Assembly (NCBI GenBank): GCA_964036155.1
Contig: OZ038423.1
Span: 33,991,249-34,055,248, forward strand
Length of the DNA: 64,000 nt
From: Diploscapter coronatus
Lineage: Eukaryota; Nematoda; Chromadorea; Rhabditida; Rhabditidae
Direction: 5' to 3'
Shown piece by piece: positions 36,610 through 49,248 of this stretch. Made by a program: the position numbers and the translations under genes. The stretch's first letter is position 1; each line of letters begins with the position of its first letter. The notes beneath the pieces were generated by a model. It worked only from the letters and a program-made list of their open reading frames with translations. It did no database searches and was not told where the DNA came from.

Positions 36610-38645
36610 ATGGATCCACAATTAGAAGGATTACCTGGCGATAATGCACTCATTGAAAATTCAGAATCAGCGACAACGACGATCAACATATCACCACCTC
36701 CATGCGGTGTAAGTGAACAGACATCATTTCTATGACTTGATGAAACAGGCAACAGCATTATGGCTGCAATTAATTTATTCCGATACTTATTCGTGTCGTC
36801 AACTTATATTTTTGCACAAGAGTTTGGAACAAAGCATGATATTTGAAAATGCTCATATTTAGATTTTATAGAAACATTTTCCTCGAAATTTTTCATGATA
36901 AAAATGGTATCGAGTGGCAATTATTTACCCAGAAAATTTTATCCAGGAATCAGCTATTAAAAATACTATGCATTGCTCCAAACTTCTATATACCACCAAT
37001 TCCTCGACAAGCTCCTGTATTTTAACATTATTACAGAGAGCAGCAGGAGTTCCCAAACTGAGTTGCCCATCTAACGACAACTTGCAGGATGACTACTCAA
37101 AATATCTCCTCGTTCTGGTTCTGTTCATACTCTGCTTGGCTCTGGTCATGTGCTTAGCTCGAATTCTATTCATGTATTGCGGCTATAAACGGTTGGAATT
37201 CGCATCGAAATGAAAATATTCGAGAATTTAGACGGCGATTCGAGCAGCCGGATGATGACAGAGAAACAGCTCGAAGACAAGAGGCAGAGGAAATTACTGG
37301 ACACCCATTTAGCTATCTAGCGAGTAGGCTTTGAAATATTGCACATCTTTCAATGCCAGAATTGAATCTTTACTATTGAGTGCGATATGATAACCAATTA
37401 CTGACACATATTAGATTTTATTATATGAAATTCCTGCAATTTTTCACACGTTTGCAGAATTTTAATGATTGAAAACTAACAAACGATATGATTGTGATTG
37501 ATTCAAAGCAAACTAACCTCCTAGAATTATGAATTTAGCTGAGGCGGGTCGTGTGAATTACGGATTCGTAGATCCTCCACCTCGATACGACCAACTGTTC
37601 AAAGACAATGCAGAACGACCAGCTGCAAGCTCGGCTGCAATCGACCAGGCACCACCGACTTACGATGAGCACGTCACTTCTGCGAGGAGCACTGCCAGTG
37701 CCAACTCTGCTGCGCACATCTCTGTTAGCAATATTAGGTTTGCCAATTTCCTCTCGCTCAATCGAATTTTATACATCAAACTCATGGTAGAATTAGGCAA
37801 AAAGAAGGATATGAGAATGGCTGAACTTCATTCCGTTTCACAATTTGACAAACTTCAAAAACTGAATCTCAACATGTTGATTGAAAAGGTGTTTGAAAAT
37901 CTCTCCATACAAGCATATATAGAATGACTTCGCTGATCTCGAAGAATCCATAAATTTAAAATCAATTTGAAAATTTAAATCAGCAAAATTTTTCAATATT
38001 TTAGTTCGACGGTAGCGCCATCAATGGGAATGCAACATGCAGGTGCAAACAGTCCGATCGACATCGAATCTCCACATGCAAGTGACATTCGAAGAGCACA
38101 GACTTCACGTAAAGATTTTTGACTTCTTTTTTAAAAAATATTCCATCATTCATTTTGAGAAAAATCATCATAAACAGCTAATCATTTCAGAAGGCAGCAA
38201 TTCTTCACAAGGAAGAATTCCGCAAGGCGCATTTGGCACATCAATTCCGAACTTCAGTCTAGCTACTGGTCGATCTAGAGCAGGTATTATTTCTCAGAAT
38301 TTCCGTTAAATTTCAATAGAAAGATTTGGCTGATAATCATCATGGTTTTGTTCAAAAAGTATTAGGAAAAAACAATAGCATTCAATTATCTTCATAAACA
38401 CACATTTTCGATATTTCGTGATTGTGAAACTTGAATGTGCATTATTTTTCGCAAGAATGGAATAAACAGCGATGGGTGAAGAGAAATACATTGTTCTAAA
38501 ATTTATCAATCAAAATCGTCATGCAAATTTAGAATTTCTGCCACCTGCTTATGAAGATGTTTCTCTGAATGAGGAGAGTTCAACAGAGGACGAATCTCAA
38601 CAAAGGCAAACAGGACGTGAAGACAGGATGTCGTCACGACACTAA
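36610..38645 (+). CDS. single-pass membrane protein with three PPxY motifs (7 exons)
   Basis: Unrecognised protein of 284 residues. Exons: 36610-36708, 37037-37191, 37232-37323, 37539-37737, 38005-38108, 38191-38283, 38533-38645; all phases close. Residues about 56-82 form one long hydrophobic segment (YLLVLVLFILCLALVMCLAR and onward), followed by a basic stretch KRRRFEQ, which by the positive-inside rule puts the C-terminal 200 residues in the cytosol. No signal peptide is visible. The tail has PPRY (129-132), PPTY (154-157) and PPAY (251-254), each followed by an acidic residue, plus Ser/Asn-rich linkers. PPxY is the standard ligand of NEDD4-family WW domains, so an adaptor or substrate role resembling Commissureless, NDFIP or PMEPA1 is plausible, but no homology to those is claimed. 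Intron 2 is only 40 bases. A GATTTAG acceptor lies 8 bases before the ATG. Confidence 0.75.
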
Positions 38646-39925
38646 TTCAACAAATTACTGGTCTCATTTAAAAATAATAAATAGAAAATTACTGTATCAT
38701 AGAAAAAGATAGAATGACGTAATAATTACGATATTCCTTCACTCATGATTATTTTTCTAAAGCCATATTTTAGAAAACGCTGTCTTGAATTCCTCCAAAT
38801 GCGGGTATCTTCTTGTTTTTATTTCATTCCGAAATGTGATTTAATTTCGATCATTTTTATCATCAGATTTCTATAATCAAGTACACAAAAATAACGTAAC
38901 TGGAAATTTTAGAAGCCTTTGAAAGAGAATATTGTAATGGTAAAAATTCATGATGAAATTTCTACTTCGTTTAGTAGTTGACTCACTGTTTCTTTCATTC
39001 ATTATCCATGTGCTCAATGTATTTTATTATGGATAGGTTTGCTGTTTTTCCACTTTTTGTGTGATAACTTTGACGCAACGATAAGCAGAGATGAGAGAAA
39101 TTAAGGAAGACTCACTTGCTGTTTTATTTCTAGATAAATTATGATTATAAGCAATTGGTAAATGAATTTTCGGACAAAAGATTTTGCATAATGGTGCATT
39201 GTGATCTTCCGTTTATTTCAAGTTAGTTGATACCTGACGATTCTCACAATATGTAAGAATTCAACATGACTATTATAGAAAAGTTTGATTATTCATTCCG
39301 AAAATGTTCCATTATCCTAAATTTTGCTTCAACTGCTTATCTTCGCGCAGTTATGATTTGAATCATTGCTATGAGCGGGTTTTTTTTTTCGAAAGATATT
39401 CGTTGATTTGCTTTTGAAAATATGTCTGTCTGTTTCGAATTTTCCAGTGAATAGGAAATAAACTAAAAATAAATTTTTAAATCCAAGAAAATGACAGTTA
39501 AATGCAACGGAATTTATTTATCGATACATGTTTGCGCGATAACTTATCAATTGGATAAGATTTGCTGGTCTCAAAGATTAGACCTTCATTGATTGTCAAT
39601 AATTTTCCGAATTTATAAGACAACAATTTTGAGTGATCTTGCTATATGTTCGTCCTTTGGACATTCTTAAATTATGATCAGCATAGACATTATCTAATTT
39701 TAAAAGAATTATGCACGATCATAAACGGTCTTGATAATAAGTGAATTTCAGCAACAAAATGCACATAACGACAATGAAAATGACATGCAATACTTCCAAT
39801 TAAACTTCTCATTTTCAGAGTTAGGTCAAAGAAGTTTTGTTATGAAGTTGTGCATCATTTTCGTTATGGTTAAGTGGCATTTCAAATCAGCCATAAAATT
39901 AAAGAAAAAAAAACCTAATAAAATT
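38646..39925. other. convergent intergenic region
   Basis: About 1.3 kb between the PPxY protein stop (+) and the stop of the unrecognised minus-strand gene. AT-rich, with AATAAA-like hexamers around 38675. No ORF with coding features. Confidence 0.5.
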
Positions 39926-42900
39926 CTACAGACGCTTGGTATTGTTTGCTTTCGCTTCGTTGGGATCCCTGGGATCAGCCTTGGAAGACTTGACAGCTCG
40001 CTTGTTGAAGATCAGCGGCTCGATGTAGTCCATCAGCAGGTGAGTCGCCCACACCCAGTTCGTGCCGGCTGAAAAGAACATTCACTTATCATCAATCGTA
40101 CCATATCTTGTCATATGCACCACAAAAGTAACTTTTTCAGTCAAACGAACTGAAAGTATACCTTCTAAAACGCCAATAATAAATGTAAAAAACGAACTTG
40201 ACACAAAAACTCAGAGAAAAAAGAAAAATGCCTTTTTTTCGCAAAAAGAGGAAACCTCATCTTTCTTACATAGTTCGATGAGTGAATTCTCATTTCGTCT
40301 AAACTGAATAATAATCGATTTCGTTCTTTATTTTCTCCTGTTGACTAAAGTTGCAAAAATCGACATTGGCGGAATAAATTTCGAATTTTAATTTAGCTTC
40401 AATGTTGTGAAACGGATATTATTATATTTCATCATATACATTCGGTATAAATGCAATCAATCCATAACTCTAGTTTAAAATTGTAAAGAATAAGATTGCC
40501 AAATATTTCACAACCCCTAAAACTATACAAAACACATTTAGAGCACCTTCCTTCCCTTCTTGAACCACTAGGCTCATTTTTAGTTTCTCCAATTCGGATT
40601 CTGCATCTTTATCATAACCCCAGATAGTGTATAAATAGGAGGGCGGTTCCAACCTAAAAAGGGAGAGGAGAGTGCGCATGGAATAAAATAGTACCACGAT
40701 CCATGGTCAATTCAAGCTATTGCCTCCCACTGATTGTATTATTCTGTGGTAATAAACCCTTAGTCAAGCGCCTGTCTAGTTAAATTCATCAACTACAACT
40801 TTTACCAAATGCTAGTTGTATTTCAGCACTTTGCTTCGCTCAGAATAAAGTGATTGTTAAAGAATGTAAGTGTAAATTCATACGGTCAGTGAGGAATGTG
40901 AAGAGCTCTTTGATTCTCTTTTTATCGACGTTCGGCTTGAGCACATCGTTGAGGAAGATCATATGGACTTTGATGGTGTAGACGACCGAGAATATCATCA
41001 GGTAGCCTTCGTCTCCCGACTCAAATTGACAAACATTAACATAAATCACCGACAAATCAACAAGCTCAAGTTATATTCACCAACACCTTTCCTAGATCTC
41101 TGTAAAACAGATCTTTTTTTCTAATTTTGCAAATAAAATGTCATCTGGATAATTTTATCTTTAGGGTGAAAATAGTCATTTCCTAATGATATTACATCGT
41201 TTCAGTCGAGCAAAAGTAATATTCTATCGGGTCAAGTAGATAATGTGACAAATACCAGAATTCATCAATGGCTCATTCTATGCAGTATCACATTGAACAA
41301 AGGTTTCTGCAACATTTTCGTGCAGACGTTATAATAAAGACGGGGTTTCCTAATCTTTGTTTTTATCAATCTTTCTACATTAAAGAGTCCAATAATAGTT
41401 TGTGCGTAAAATGATGACGACTAGCCTGATAGAGCTTGTCGACCCTGTAGTCAGTGTCGATGAGCTCGTTGAGCACTCCGATCGCATTGAGAATGGACTT
41501 GGTCTCCCTCTCCGTCCAACAGCCCGTCCGATTCTCGCTACTGTTCCACATGGTCTCTCTGCCCAGACCGCTCTCTTCCAGCGTTCTCAGCTCGTACGCT
41601 GCGTCTGCCAGCTGAAATCACAGCATTTCAAATGTAATCAAACCCATTTTCATTGGTCCTTGCAAAGTTGTTCTCCTTTTATCAAGTTTTATTTTCAGAC
41701 TGTATGATCTTCCAAAAAAAATCAATCCCCAATATGAGATTTGCAAACAGAATTTCAGACATTCAATAACATAAAATGAGAGCAACAGGAGCATGAGATT
41801 CGATTTTAATAGGACTGGACTTGGACTCGAGTTCAATTTACAACTTTGTAAGTGAATTTTCCATAGTAAATTGGACAATTTACAACATAGCTTACAAGCC
41901 CTGTAGTCACTTACAAGAGTTGTAAGTTGAACTTGAGTTCCCAGCCCTGATTCCAAGGATTAGTTTAAGTATAAAAACGAACATACGTGCTTATAGAACT
42001 CGGCGGGAAAGGTGAGTCCCAACTCCTCTGTCAGATCGTAGACGCACAGCTCGAGGTAGTGCAGCGTGGCCGACAGCAATTGCAGTCTGTCGTACGGAGT
42101 CTCAAATCAAACAATTCTTTTCCAATCTTATTCCAAAATTATACGGATTATCAAATAAAAAATCGTAAATTTAACATTGCTCAATAAACTAATTTGTGAA
42201 AGAAACTCAAAAACTAATGAAGATAGAATTAGAAGAGCAGCGAAACAAGTTGAGCAAGTAAATTTCGTTTTAATAGTATTCTACTGCTTTCTCATATCGA
42301 AATGAATTAATTAAATTGCAAAATAGCCACCTGGACTCTGAGCGACTGCTTCTGGAAGTAGTTCCTCAGTGCGCTCGTCATCTGGACTTTGGAAGACTGA
42401 AAATAAGCATTGATTGAATTGTTAACGAAATATGTGATGTACAGAACGCCTTATAAGTGCTTGCCTTCTTCTTCATGATTATAAAAATAAAAACGGAAGA
42501 GATTATAAGAGGAATTTGAGTCTGTACATTTATCACTCTTGAATTCAGGAGCAATGAAGGAATTGAATTCTGATCTTTTTTCTTTAAATAAAGATGATAA
42601 TTTTCCCGAATCTGGAGGATAACGAAGATATTACTCATTGCAAACTTCACTATTTTCTGCGAGCTGACTGTTTGCAAAGGGAGAAGGGAAGGGGTACCAG
42701 TGAGCCTTAACTACGTGCCTCTGCGTCGCGCTCGCAGATACGCGTTCCCCTTCAATGCAAACGATTATTTCATAGATAATGGAGAGGAACTTCAAAGTTT
42801 ATCATTCAATTTTTATAACGATTGCTTACATGAAGGTCGCAGGATTGATCCTTGACATCCCACATGCCCGAGATAGGCATGTCGAGGGGCGGGGCCTCGA

Positions 42901-45900
42901 TGATCTGCACGAACTGAGGGCCTCTCTCTGCCTCGTCCTGCTCGTCCCATAGCAAGTCCGTCACTCTCCAATAGGCTCGCGCTCTGTACTTCTCTACTTG
43001 CTTCGGAGTCGAGTCAGCTTCCAAGATTTGCAGCATCGGAACCCACTCGGCCATCTGGATCGCGTTCTGAATTTTCTCAGTTATTTCATCTTTCCCACGA
43101 TTCATTTATCGTGATTCTAGACAAAATGAAGACTATAGAAAATTTTTAGCATTCATGTAATATTGGTTCAAATAATCAGAATAAATTAAATTTTATGAAT
43201 GAAAATTCCTGTCATACATTGTAGTTTTTTTTTTTGCAAAGAATCGTTCTGTGATTACACTTCATTCTTCCTTTCCTTGCAATAAGAAAATTTGCTAATC
43301 AATTTTTACTAAAATAATGGGCATTTATTCCTGCGTCGAATGAGGACAACTGTTTTCTCATTTTCAAATCTACAGAAATTCTAATGTCCTATTTTGATTA
43401 TCTTTAGCTAAGCAGAAAAGCTGCCATTCGGACTCGGTGTCGATGCCGTACGGCAGTTTTTCTGTTGAGAATTCATGACTATGCAACTCGCACATTAGGC
43501 AGTGGTTCGATGACAGTACGATATTCGATGGCACAATCCTCAGACAGATCCGCGGTTGATATTTCGAACAACTGAAGATACGAAAATTTGGAAACGTCGC
43601 TATGTCGCAAAGCCGCAATTTGACGAGACAATATGCAAAATCGAGAAGGCATTTCTCAAGCTTCTTCTACCCCACATACCATCGCGTCAAATTATGCCGC
43701 TGTGACAGAGACATCTTCGAACAGTCGAAAATGCTGATTCGGTAACGAATTTTAATCTCTGACTTAGACAAAATAATTCATTAACAAATTATCTCAATTC
43801 AGAAGACTGAAAAGGATTAGCATACGAGTTTTTTAGCTCTCCTATGCATGCATTCTGATGAATTCGAAAAGAAAAAAATCAAGATGATTTCTATCGAAAT
43901 CAAATTCCTTATCAAAATGCTCCGTAATTTGTTATTCAGAACAAAGACGACTACTTGAACATGAAAATTCATTTTGAGTTCCTAGAATTGTTTAAAAATC
44001 TTTCAAATTTGCAAGGAGTTTAACCTGATCATTGTTGTGAGCGAAAGCGAGTCCAATGTCGGTCATGACCAGCTCCGCGTGCTCGTTGAGTCTGCGATGA
44101 CCGAGGTTCCGACGGCGGAATAGGCGAGTGCGCAGCTCAAATCACATTCAAATTGAAGATAACCAACAAAATGAGCATATAAGGAATGATGTATAGGTAA
44201 GGTGAAGCTAAGATTTTTTTCTCACTACAATGAGTATGAGCAGATATATACTGATTGGCACGAATATTTTGTACCCTTTGCAAGTATAAATACGGTCTTA
44301 TGCGATAAATGCGCGCGTGCCAGATTAATGTTTCGAACTTCTCTCACAAAATTAGACAGGAAGAATGATAATTCGATGAAATATTTTCATCTTCCTTCTA
44401 GAATTCGTCTAGGAAGAAAAGAGAATCTGTTCATATTCGAGATGAAATATTTCCAAAAATGAAGCAAAATAAACCATATCAAATGCCGAGATCTGTCCCC
44501 TATTCACCTTTATAATGAATAATATTCTCAAGAAGTTGTTCTTTAGCTTCTACAAGCGAATATCTAGAAGTAGCCAACCTGAATGAACTCCCTTGTTTCT
44601 CCCATTCTGTTTATGCGAAAGACGTGGACTTTGAAAGAGTCGGCAGGAAGGGGAATAAGTGGGACGAATGCCTTCTCTCTCTGCCCCTCCATCTGCATAT
44701 CCATTCCCATTCCCAGACCGCTTCCTCCAGGAAAGTTCGTCTCAATCAGATGACTCTTCACGCGCGACCACGGCTAAAAAAGAAAAATTTCATTCAGAGA
44801 TGCTGACAGTCTTTTCATTCATTTGCAAGATTAGGACATATTATGTCATAAGATTACTTCATCTCTAATCGCTATCACGAAGTAAGAAGATAGATTACTT
44901 CACAGTGCTTTGAGCTGTCCGGCGTCATTTTTTCAGAAAGACTGTTATAACTTTCTATCTATGTACTATTTTAGAAATATTTCTTTACCGAAAAATTCTT
45001 TTAAAATATCCCCGACAATAAGCTGAGAAAATTTTAAACGTTTTATGTAAATTTAGAAAAAATCAATTTTTAGAGGACTTCATCGGACAAGGAAAAGAAA
45101 AAGCCAAGTATTATGTACTTCGCATCTTTAATTTGAGAAACTTTTGTCATTTTGAAAATTCACACTATTGCATCTTCACATTTCTACGAAAAGTTGATGA
45201 TATGTTTGGCAGAGATATTAACATTGTATCACAAAAATTTTACACTGCCACCAAGAGATGCACACTATGAAAAATGATATTCATCGGGAAAATCATTCTG
45301 ATTGCTAAAAACTATCGAGTGATTCTTCGGTCTATCATAACGTTGGATGAAAGATGATCATAAGAAATGTAAATATGGAGTACCTGGATTTTGTTGTCAA
45401 TAGCCATGTTCTGCAGTTGCACGAGGTATCGAGCACCGATTCGCAGGCCATCGGGTGGTGGAACGAACATGCTTCTGAAAAATCGTCATTATTCTCTGGA
45501 TTAGATTATTTTATTCCAAACTTTGGAAAAAATCAGACGGTGAAGGAAAATAATATTCAGAGAAGGAAAATGCCAACACCCTTTCTTCCCATAAATGAGT
45601 GAATACTGAACTCTAAAGTACTGTTGAAACTTTATCGTTGAGATCTCAAATGGAATAATCATTCGAAGGCTGTTTGCTTCATCTTCTGGACAACAATCGA
45701 CAAAATAATATGAACAACGGACTTCATGTTGCAATTCCAAGGTTTTCTGCTCATGTGCAATGGCTATCGCTTCAATCGAAATCAGACGAGACATGAATAA
45801 TGCCGAGAGAAAAACGACCCTCAACGATGTCGCTAGTGCTTTGATCAATATTTATAGTTTTGCAAAAAAAATGTAAACTATTCTAACAGCCAAATTCATG

Positions 45901-48900
45901 TAGTCATTTCAAAACGATGAACATGCTCCTGATTAAAAAGACAAATGGTTCAGTATTACCCCCCAAAAGGTAGAATGAGCCATTTGTGGAAGCGGGGGTC
46001 GTTGGACTCGACGAAGAACTTGACGTGGACGAAGGGAGGCTGGTGGTCGGAGAAAACCCAAGACTGCCTCATCTCTGGGTCCTCTGAAATTATGCATGAT
46101 AAAACGAGGTGGCATGAATCGAATGAATGCAACGAATTTTCATCGCCGTGAAAAGGCTATTTTTAATTACATTTGGACTAACTTTCGGGGAAGACAACAG
46201 CTATATGACGGACTGACGGACCCTTTTCTTTTGCCACGTTATTTCACCCTACTCTGCCTCTCTCCCCTTTCTAACTATAGGGTCCGTCAGTCCGCCATTT
46301 AGCAACTGTCTTCGGGAAATAAAAGAACTCTCATAGCAGACGATGAATGTATTATGTCAAAATGGGTTGACAAGAAATTGAATTATACTAATGAGTGCAT
46401 TGAGTATGAAGATGAAGTTGCAAAAACCGCACTTCAGAACTTTATCCGCAAAAACCCGCTTATCACCCCACAGGAAAAATACCATGCCATATAAAAATAA
46501 GGAAAGACAATTTCTTTATATATATATATCTCTCTCGAAGAAGAAGAAGAAATGCACCATTTTTCCTGCGAGTCTATATGGTGGTTATTGAGGATAAAAT
46601 TTGAAGAAGTCGGGCAAATTTATTGAATTTCATGCCACTTCATCATCAAAGACTATTAAATCTGATTTTACGTTTTCAATAATCACCTCTGTAGAGATAT
46701 TCCGGCGTTTCCCAGATTTCCGCGACAAAGACAGTCGACATAATCTCCTGAATGGAAAAAATCAGTGATAGTGATCACCTTAAAAAATGCAGAATGACAA
46801 ATTCATCGATGCTTTCAGAGAATTTCTAAGTTAAAATCGCATTGAAAAACGAAAATTTAGAACTATTTTTCTGGAAAACTATTTCTAAAAATAAAAAGTG
46901 GCATTTTTACCATAGACTTCGGAAAATTATGCGCAAATAGAAGAAAAAACGAAACTTTAATCTGCGTTCAGAAATTATTGCATCGATGATTATTCATGAG
47001 AAAGAATTCGTTGATTTGAAGTAAAGAAAGTAAATCTCACCTCAGGAATGTAGGGTTGAGGATTGGCTCGGAAGGAGAGCAGTTTCATGGCGCCCTTCAT
47101 TCCATTTCTCGTTTTGGTTTTCAGTTTTGCGTACATGCAACGAGAAGCTCTAAAAATTAACATGTAAAGAATCGTGATAATGACGTTTTCTATCAAAATG
47201 CACGTCTTATGAATTTGGTAAATTCATAAGAAATTATCTGTCAGTTTAATTCATTCAGAATCTACAAGTAGGCAAAAGTCAGACTTATGGTTCTAATTTG
47301 ATAATGAATAGCGAGCTGATGAAAATGAATTAGGGATCGATAAATTATGACGAAAGTATTGCATTCGCTAGAAAGAGACTGTTATTTTCAAATATTGACC
47401 TTGCCTGCTTAAGATTTTGCAGTTTCATTAATTCTCCTGATCGATTTTCGCCTTGTCTTCATTTCAAATACATATTGAACAGTAAAAAGATTTTTAGAAT
47501 GTTCATTTTCTCTTTGAAGAAATTGTAAACTTGCGGAATAATGAAATTATTTTCAATCTTGACGACTGGCCTGTTGAATTGGTTGATGAATGCCTGTGGG
47601 ATGGCGTTCATTCGAAACAGGCAGTCCGAAACCTCTCTCGAGCGCTGATTCACTGGTGGCATTCCTCAACATTGACAATTCGATGCTTCATCAGGATTCA
47701 GGGGAACAGTTTGTAAATGTCAGACTGTCGAACTCGATAGTTAAGGGCTCCTTGAATAAGACACAGGGACACAGGCAGGGCTGATAAATTAAAACAGATG
47801 AATAGGGGTAGGGGTAGGGCATGGTAGGGCGATTATGGTTCAAAATGGCTAACACATTGAATAAGCACATTCTGAAATCGTAATCAGCTCATCAGATCCT
47901 ATCCCTAATTGATTTTCCGAGCCCGTATTCTTTTTAAGTATGTGTGTGCCTGTTTACCTGTATCTTGTTCGAGTAGCCGAGGAAGGTAGGGAAAAGTAGG
48001 GAGGAATAGAGTTGACAAGTCTGAGTCCGACAGTCTGATATGTCTGAATTATAAAAATTGCTGTAAAGAGGCTGTTTGAAATTCAGATTCCGGGGTTACG
48101 GTCATTTTAATCCCGACTCTTTAGTTTTAGAAATTGAAATTTCGAACGACCCTTGTCATGGATTTTCAATTTCTTCCAAATTGAAGCTAGCTTTCAAAAT
48201 CGAAGCGACCATAAATCATTTATGCTCTTCCTCCTAGCATTAAAGCTATACATCTTCGGAATATTCATAACGCATTTGAGGGGAATGAGAACGTGTCATG
48301 CGCATATAGGCAAGAGAAGAACGATTGTTGGTCGGGTTTTCTCACTAGAATATCTTCAATTTGAGAAAAGAACGGAAAATAAATTAAAATTAAAAAAAAA
48401 ACTCATAATCACGTTCACCCCAAGTTCATTCTCATTGTTCAAGTCGCCTTCAGATATGGCTGATTATTCAAAGCACTCACCGACCGAAGTGGAAGCTTCC
48501 TCGACCAGATCGCTCCTTGTGGAGACGGGTCTAAGGAAATAGGAGTCAGCGTCGGAATCCGAGTCGCACTTCTCCTTCTTGAGATCGTCCTCGATGATCC
48601 TCGTACATTCTCCGTCGTTCTCTGGAAATAAGCCATTCATTTTAAATCGACATCTAACTGCATATCCTTCGGTGCATTTCCTAATTTCCTACAAGGGCAA
48701 TAATAGAAAAATCTCATATTCTTCCACAAGCAAATCCTATCGCAAAATGATAACAAAATTGCCGCTTTATTAGACACGAACTTCGCTTCGAGAATACGAA
48801 TTAAAGATCAGAAAGACGCTCATCGATTTTTCTGTGAATTTTATGCTCATTCTGCACAAAATTCGTCGTCCCAAATCGGTTGATAAGGCGATCAACTACA

Positions 48901-49248
48901 GAATTGAAAATAGAATCTTCTCGAGAAATTGGACTTGCGCGTATCGTCATATGCCGACATCTATTATCACTGTCTTACTCTACTGTTAATCTTGCCATCG
49001 GTTGAATTATCTCAACTCATCTCGAACAATAAATTTAAAGCAGAATATGTCCAATGAGACGAACTCTAGTTTTGCAAAAAAAGGTAAAGATTACCGATAG
49101 CGAGTTTGTCGAGCAAGGACTTGAGTTCAGGCTCGATTTCCTTCTCGGAAGTCGAATCGCTGTCGTCTTCAGGCTTCGAGCTCTGCCTCGGAGACCTTGG
49201 AGGAGGCTCGTCCCACTCATTGGACTGCTCCTTGAAGGGATGTGACAT
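39926..49248 (-). CDS. unrecognised 15-exon gene, ~649-residue protein
   Basis: I do not recognise this protein. Exons in coding order: 49248-49095, 48621-48481, 47147-47041, 46747-46687, 46083-45960, 45474-45384, 44773-44579, 44135-44025, 43571-43488, 43066-42830, 42396-42331, 42100-41987, 41611-41426, 41019-40884, 40068-39926. All join in frame (649 residues), which strongly supports one gene. Residues 1-95 are acidic and Ser-rich (likely disordered, with DEPPPRSPRQ). About 100-340 have beta-rich sequence (MSTVFVAEIWETPEYLY, PPFVHVKFFVESNDPRFHKW). About 345-590 look helical (DRLQLLSATLHYLELC, LADAAYELRTLEESG, GYLMIFSVVYTIKVHM). The C-terminus is basic. There is no signal peptide and no sure membrane segment. 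The exon 13 donor is either GC (after CAG at 41426) or GT at 41443, 18 bases shorter; both keep frame. Introns carry small fold-back elements. Acceptor TTTCAG lies 7 bases before the ATG. Confidence 0.7.
41811..41949. mobile_element. fold-back (MITE-like) element in an intron
   Basis: About 139 bases with imperfect terminal inverted repeats of roughly 40 bases: one end reads GGACTCGAGTTCAATTTACA and the other, read on the opposite strand, GGAACTCAAGTTCAACTTAC. The 3' terminus reads CAGGGCTGG on the minus strand. No coding capacity. It lies in intron 12 of the unrecognised gene. CAGGG-type ends suggest a hAT-derived MITE; target duplication not clear. Confidence 0.65.
46183..46319. mobile_element. 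short MITE with ~40-base terminal inverted repeats
   Basis: Begins TTTCGGGGAAGACAACAG and ends with the inverted TTTCCCGAAGACAGTTG. Both repeats continue into GCGGACTGACGGACCCT-like sequence (one mismatch type: GACGGACTGACGGACCCT). About 50 unrelated pyrimidine-rich bases separate them. It lies inside intron 4 of the unrecognised gene. No transposase is present. Flanking bases do not give an unambiguous target duplication. Confidence 0.75.
46518..46553. repeat. microsatellite run (TA)n-(TC)n-(GAA)n
   Basis: Adjoining short runs of TA, TC and GAA repeats within intron 4 of the unrecognised minus-strand gene. Simple sequence only. Confidence 0.7.

Noticed and set aside
37529..37538. ATG at 37529 as the start of a separate PPxY gene
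   Set aside because: The ATTTAG acceptor at 37533-37538 joins the exon in frame to the upstream transmembrane exons.
40470..40697. ORF with LEPPSYLYTIWGYDKD as a possible extra exon of the unrecognised gene
   Set aside because: Its phase does not fit the flanking exons (exon ending at 40884 needs two bases, met exactly by the exon starting at 40068).
43369..43618. 82-codon ORF with CRICLRIVPSN-like sequence initially read as an exon of the unrecognised gene
   Set aside because: The in-phase frame is LFEISTADLSEDCAIEYR in 43571-43488; the other frame does not join downstream.
47790..47830. GGGGTAGGGGTAGGG run as a telomere-like repeat
   Set aside because: Only a few degenerate units; simple G-rich sequence is a sufficient explanation.
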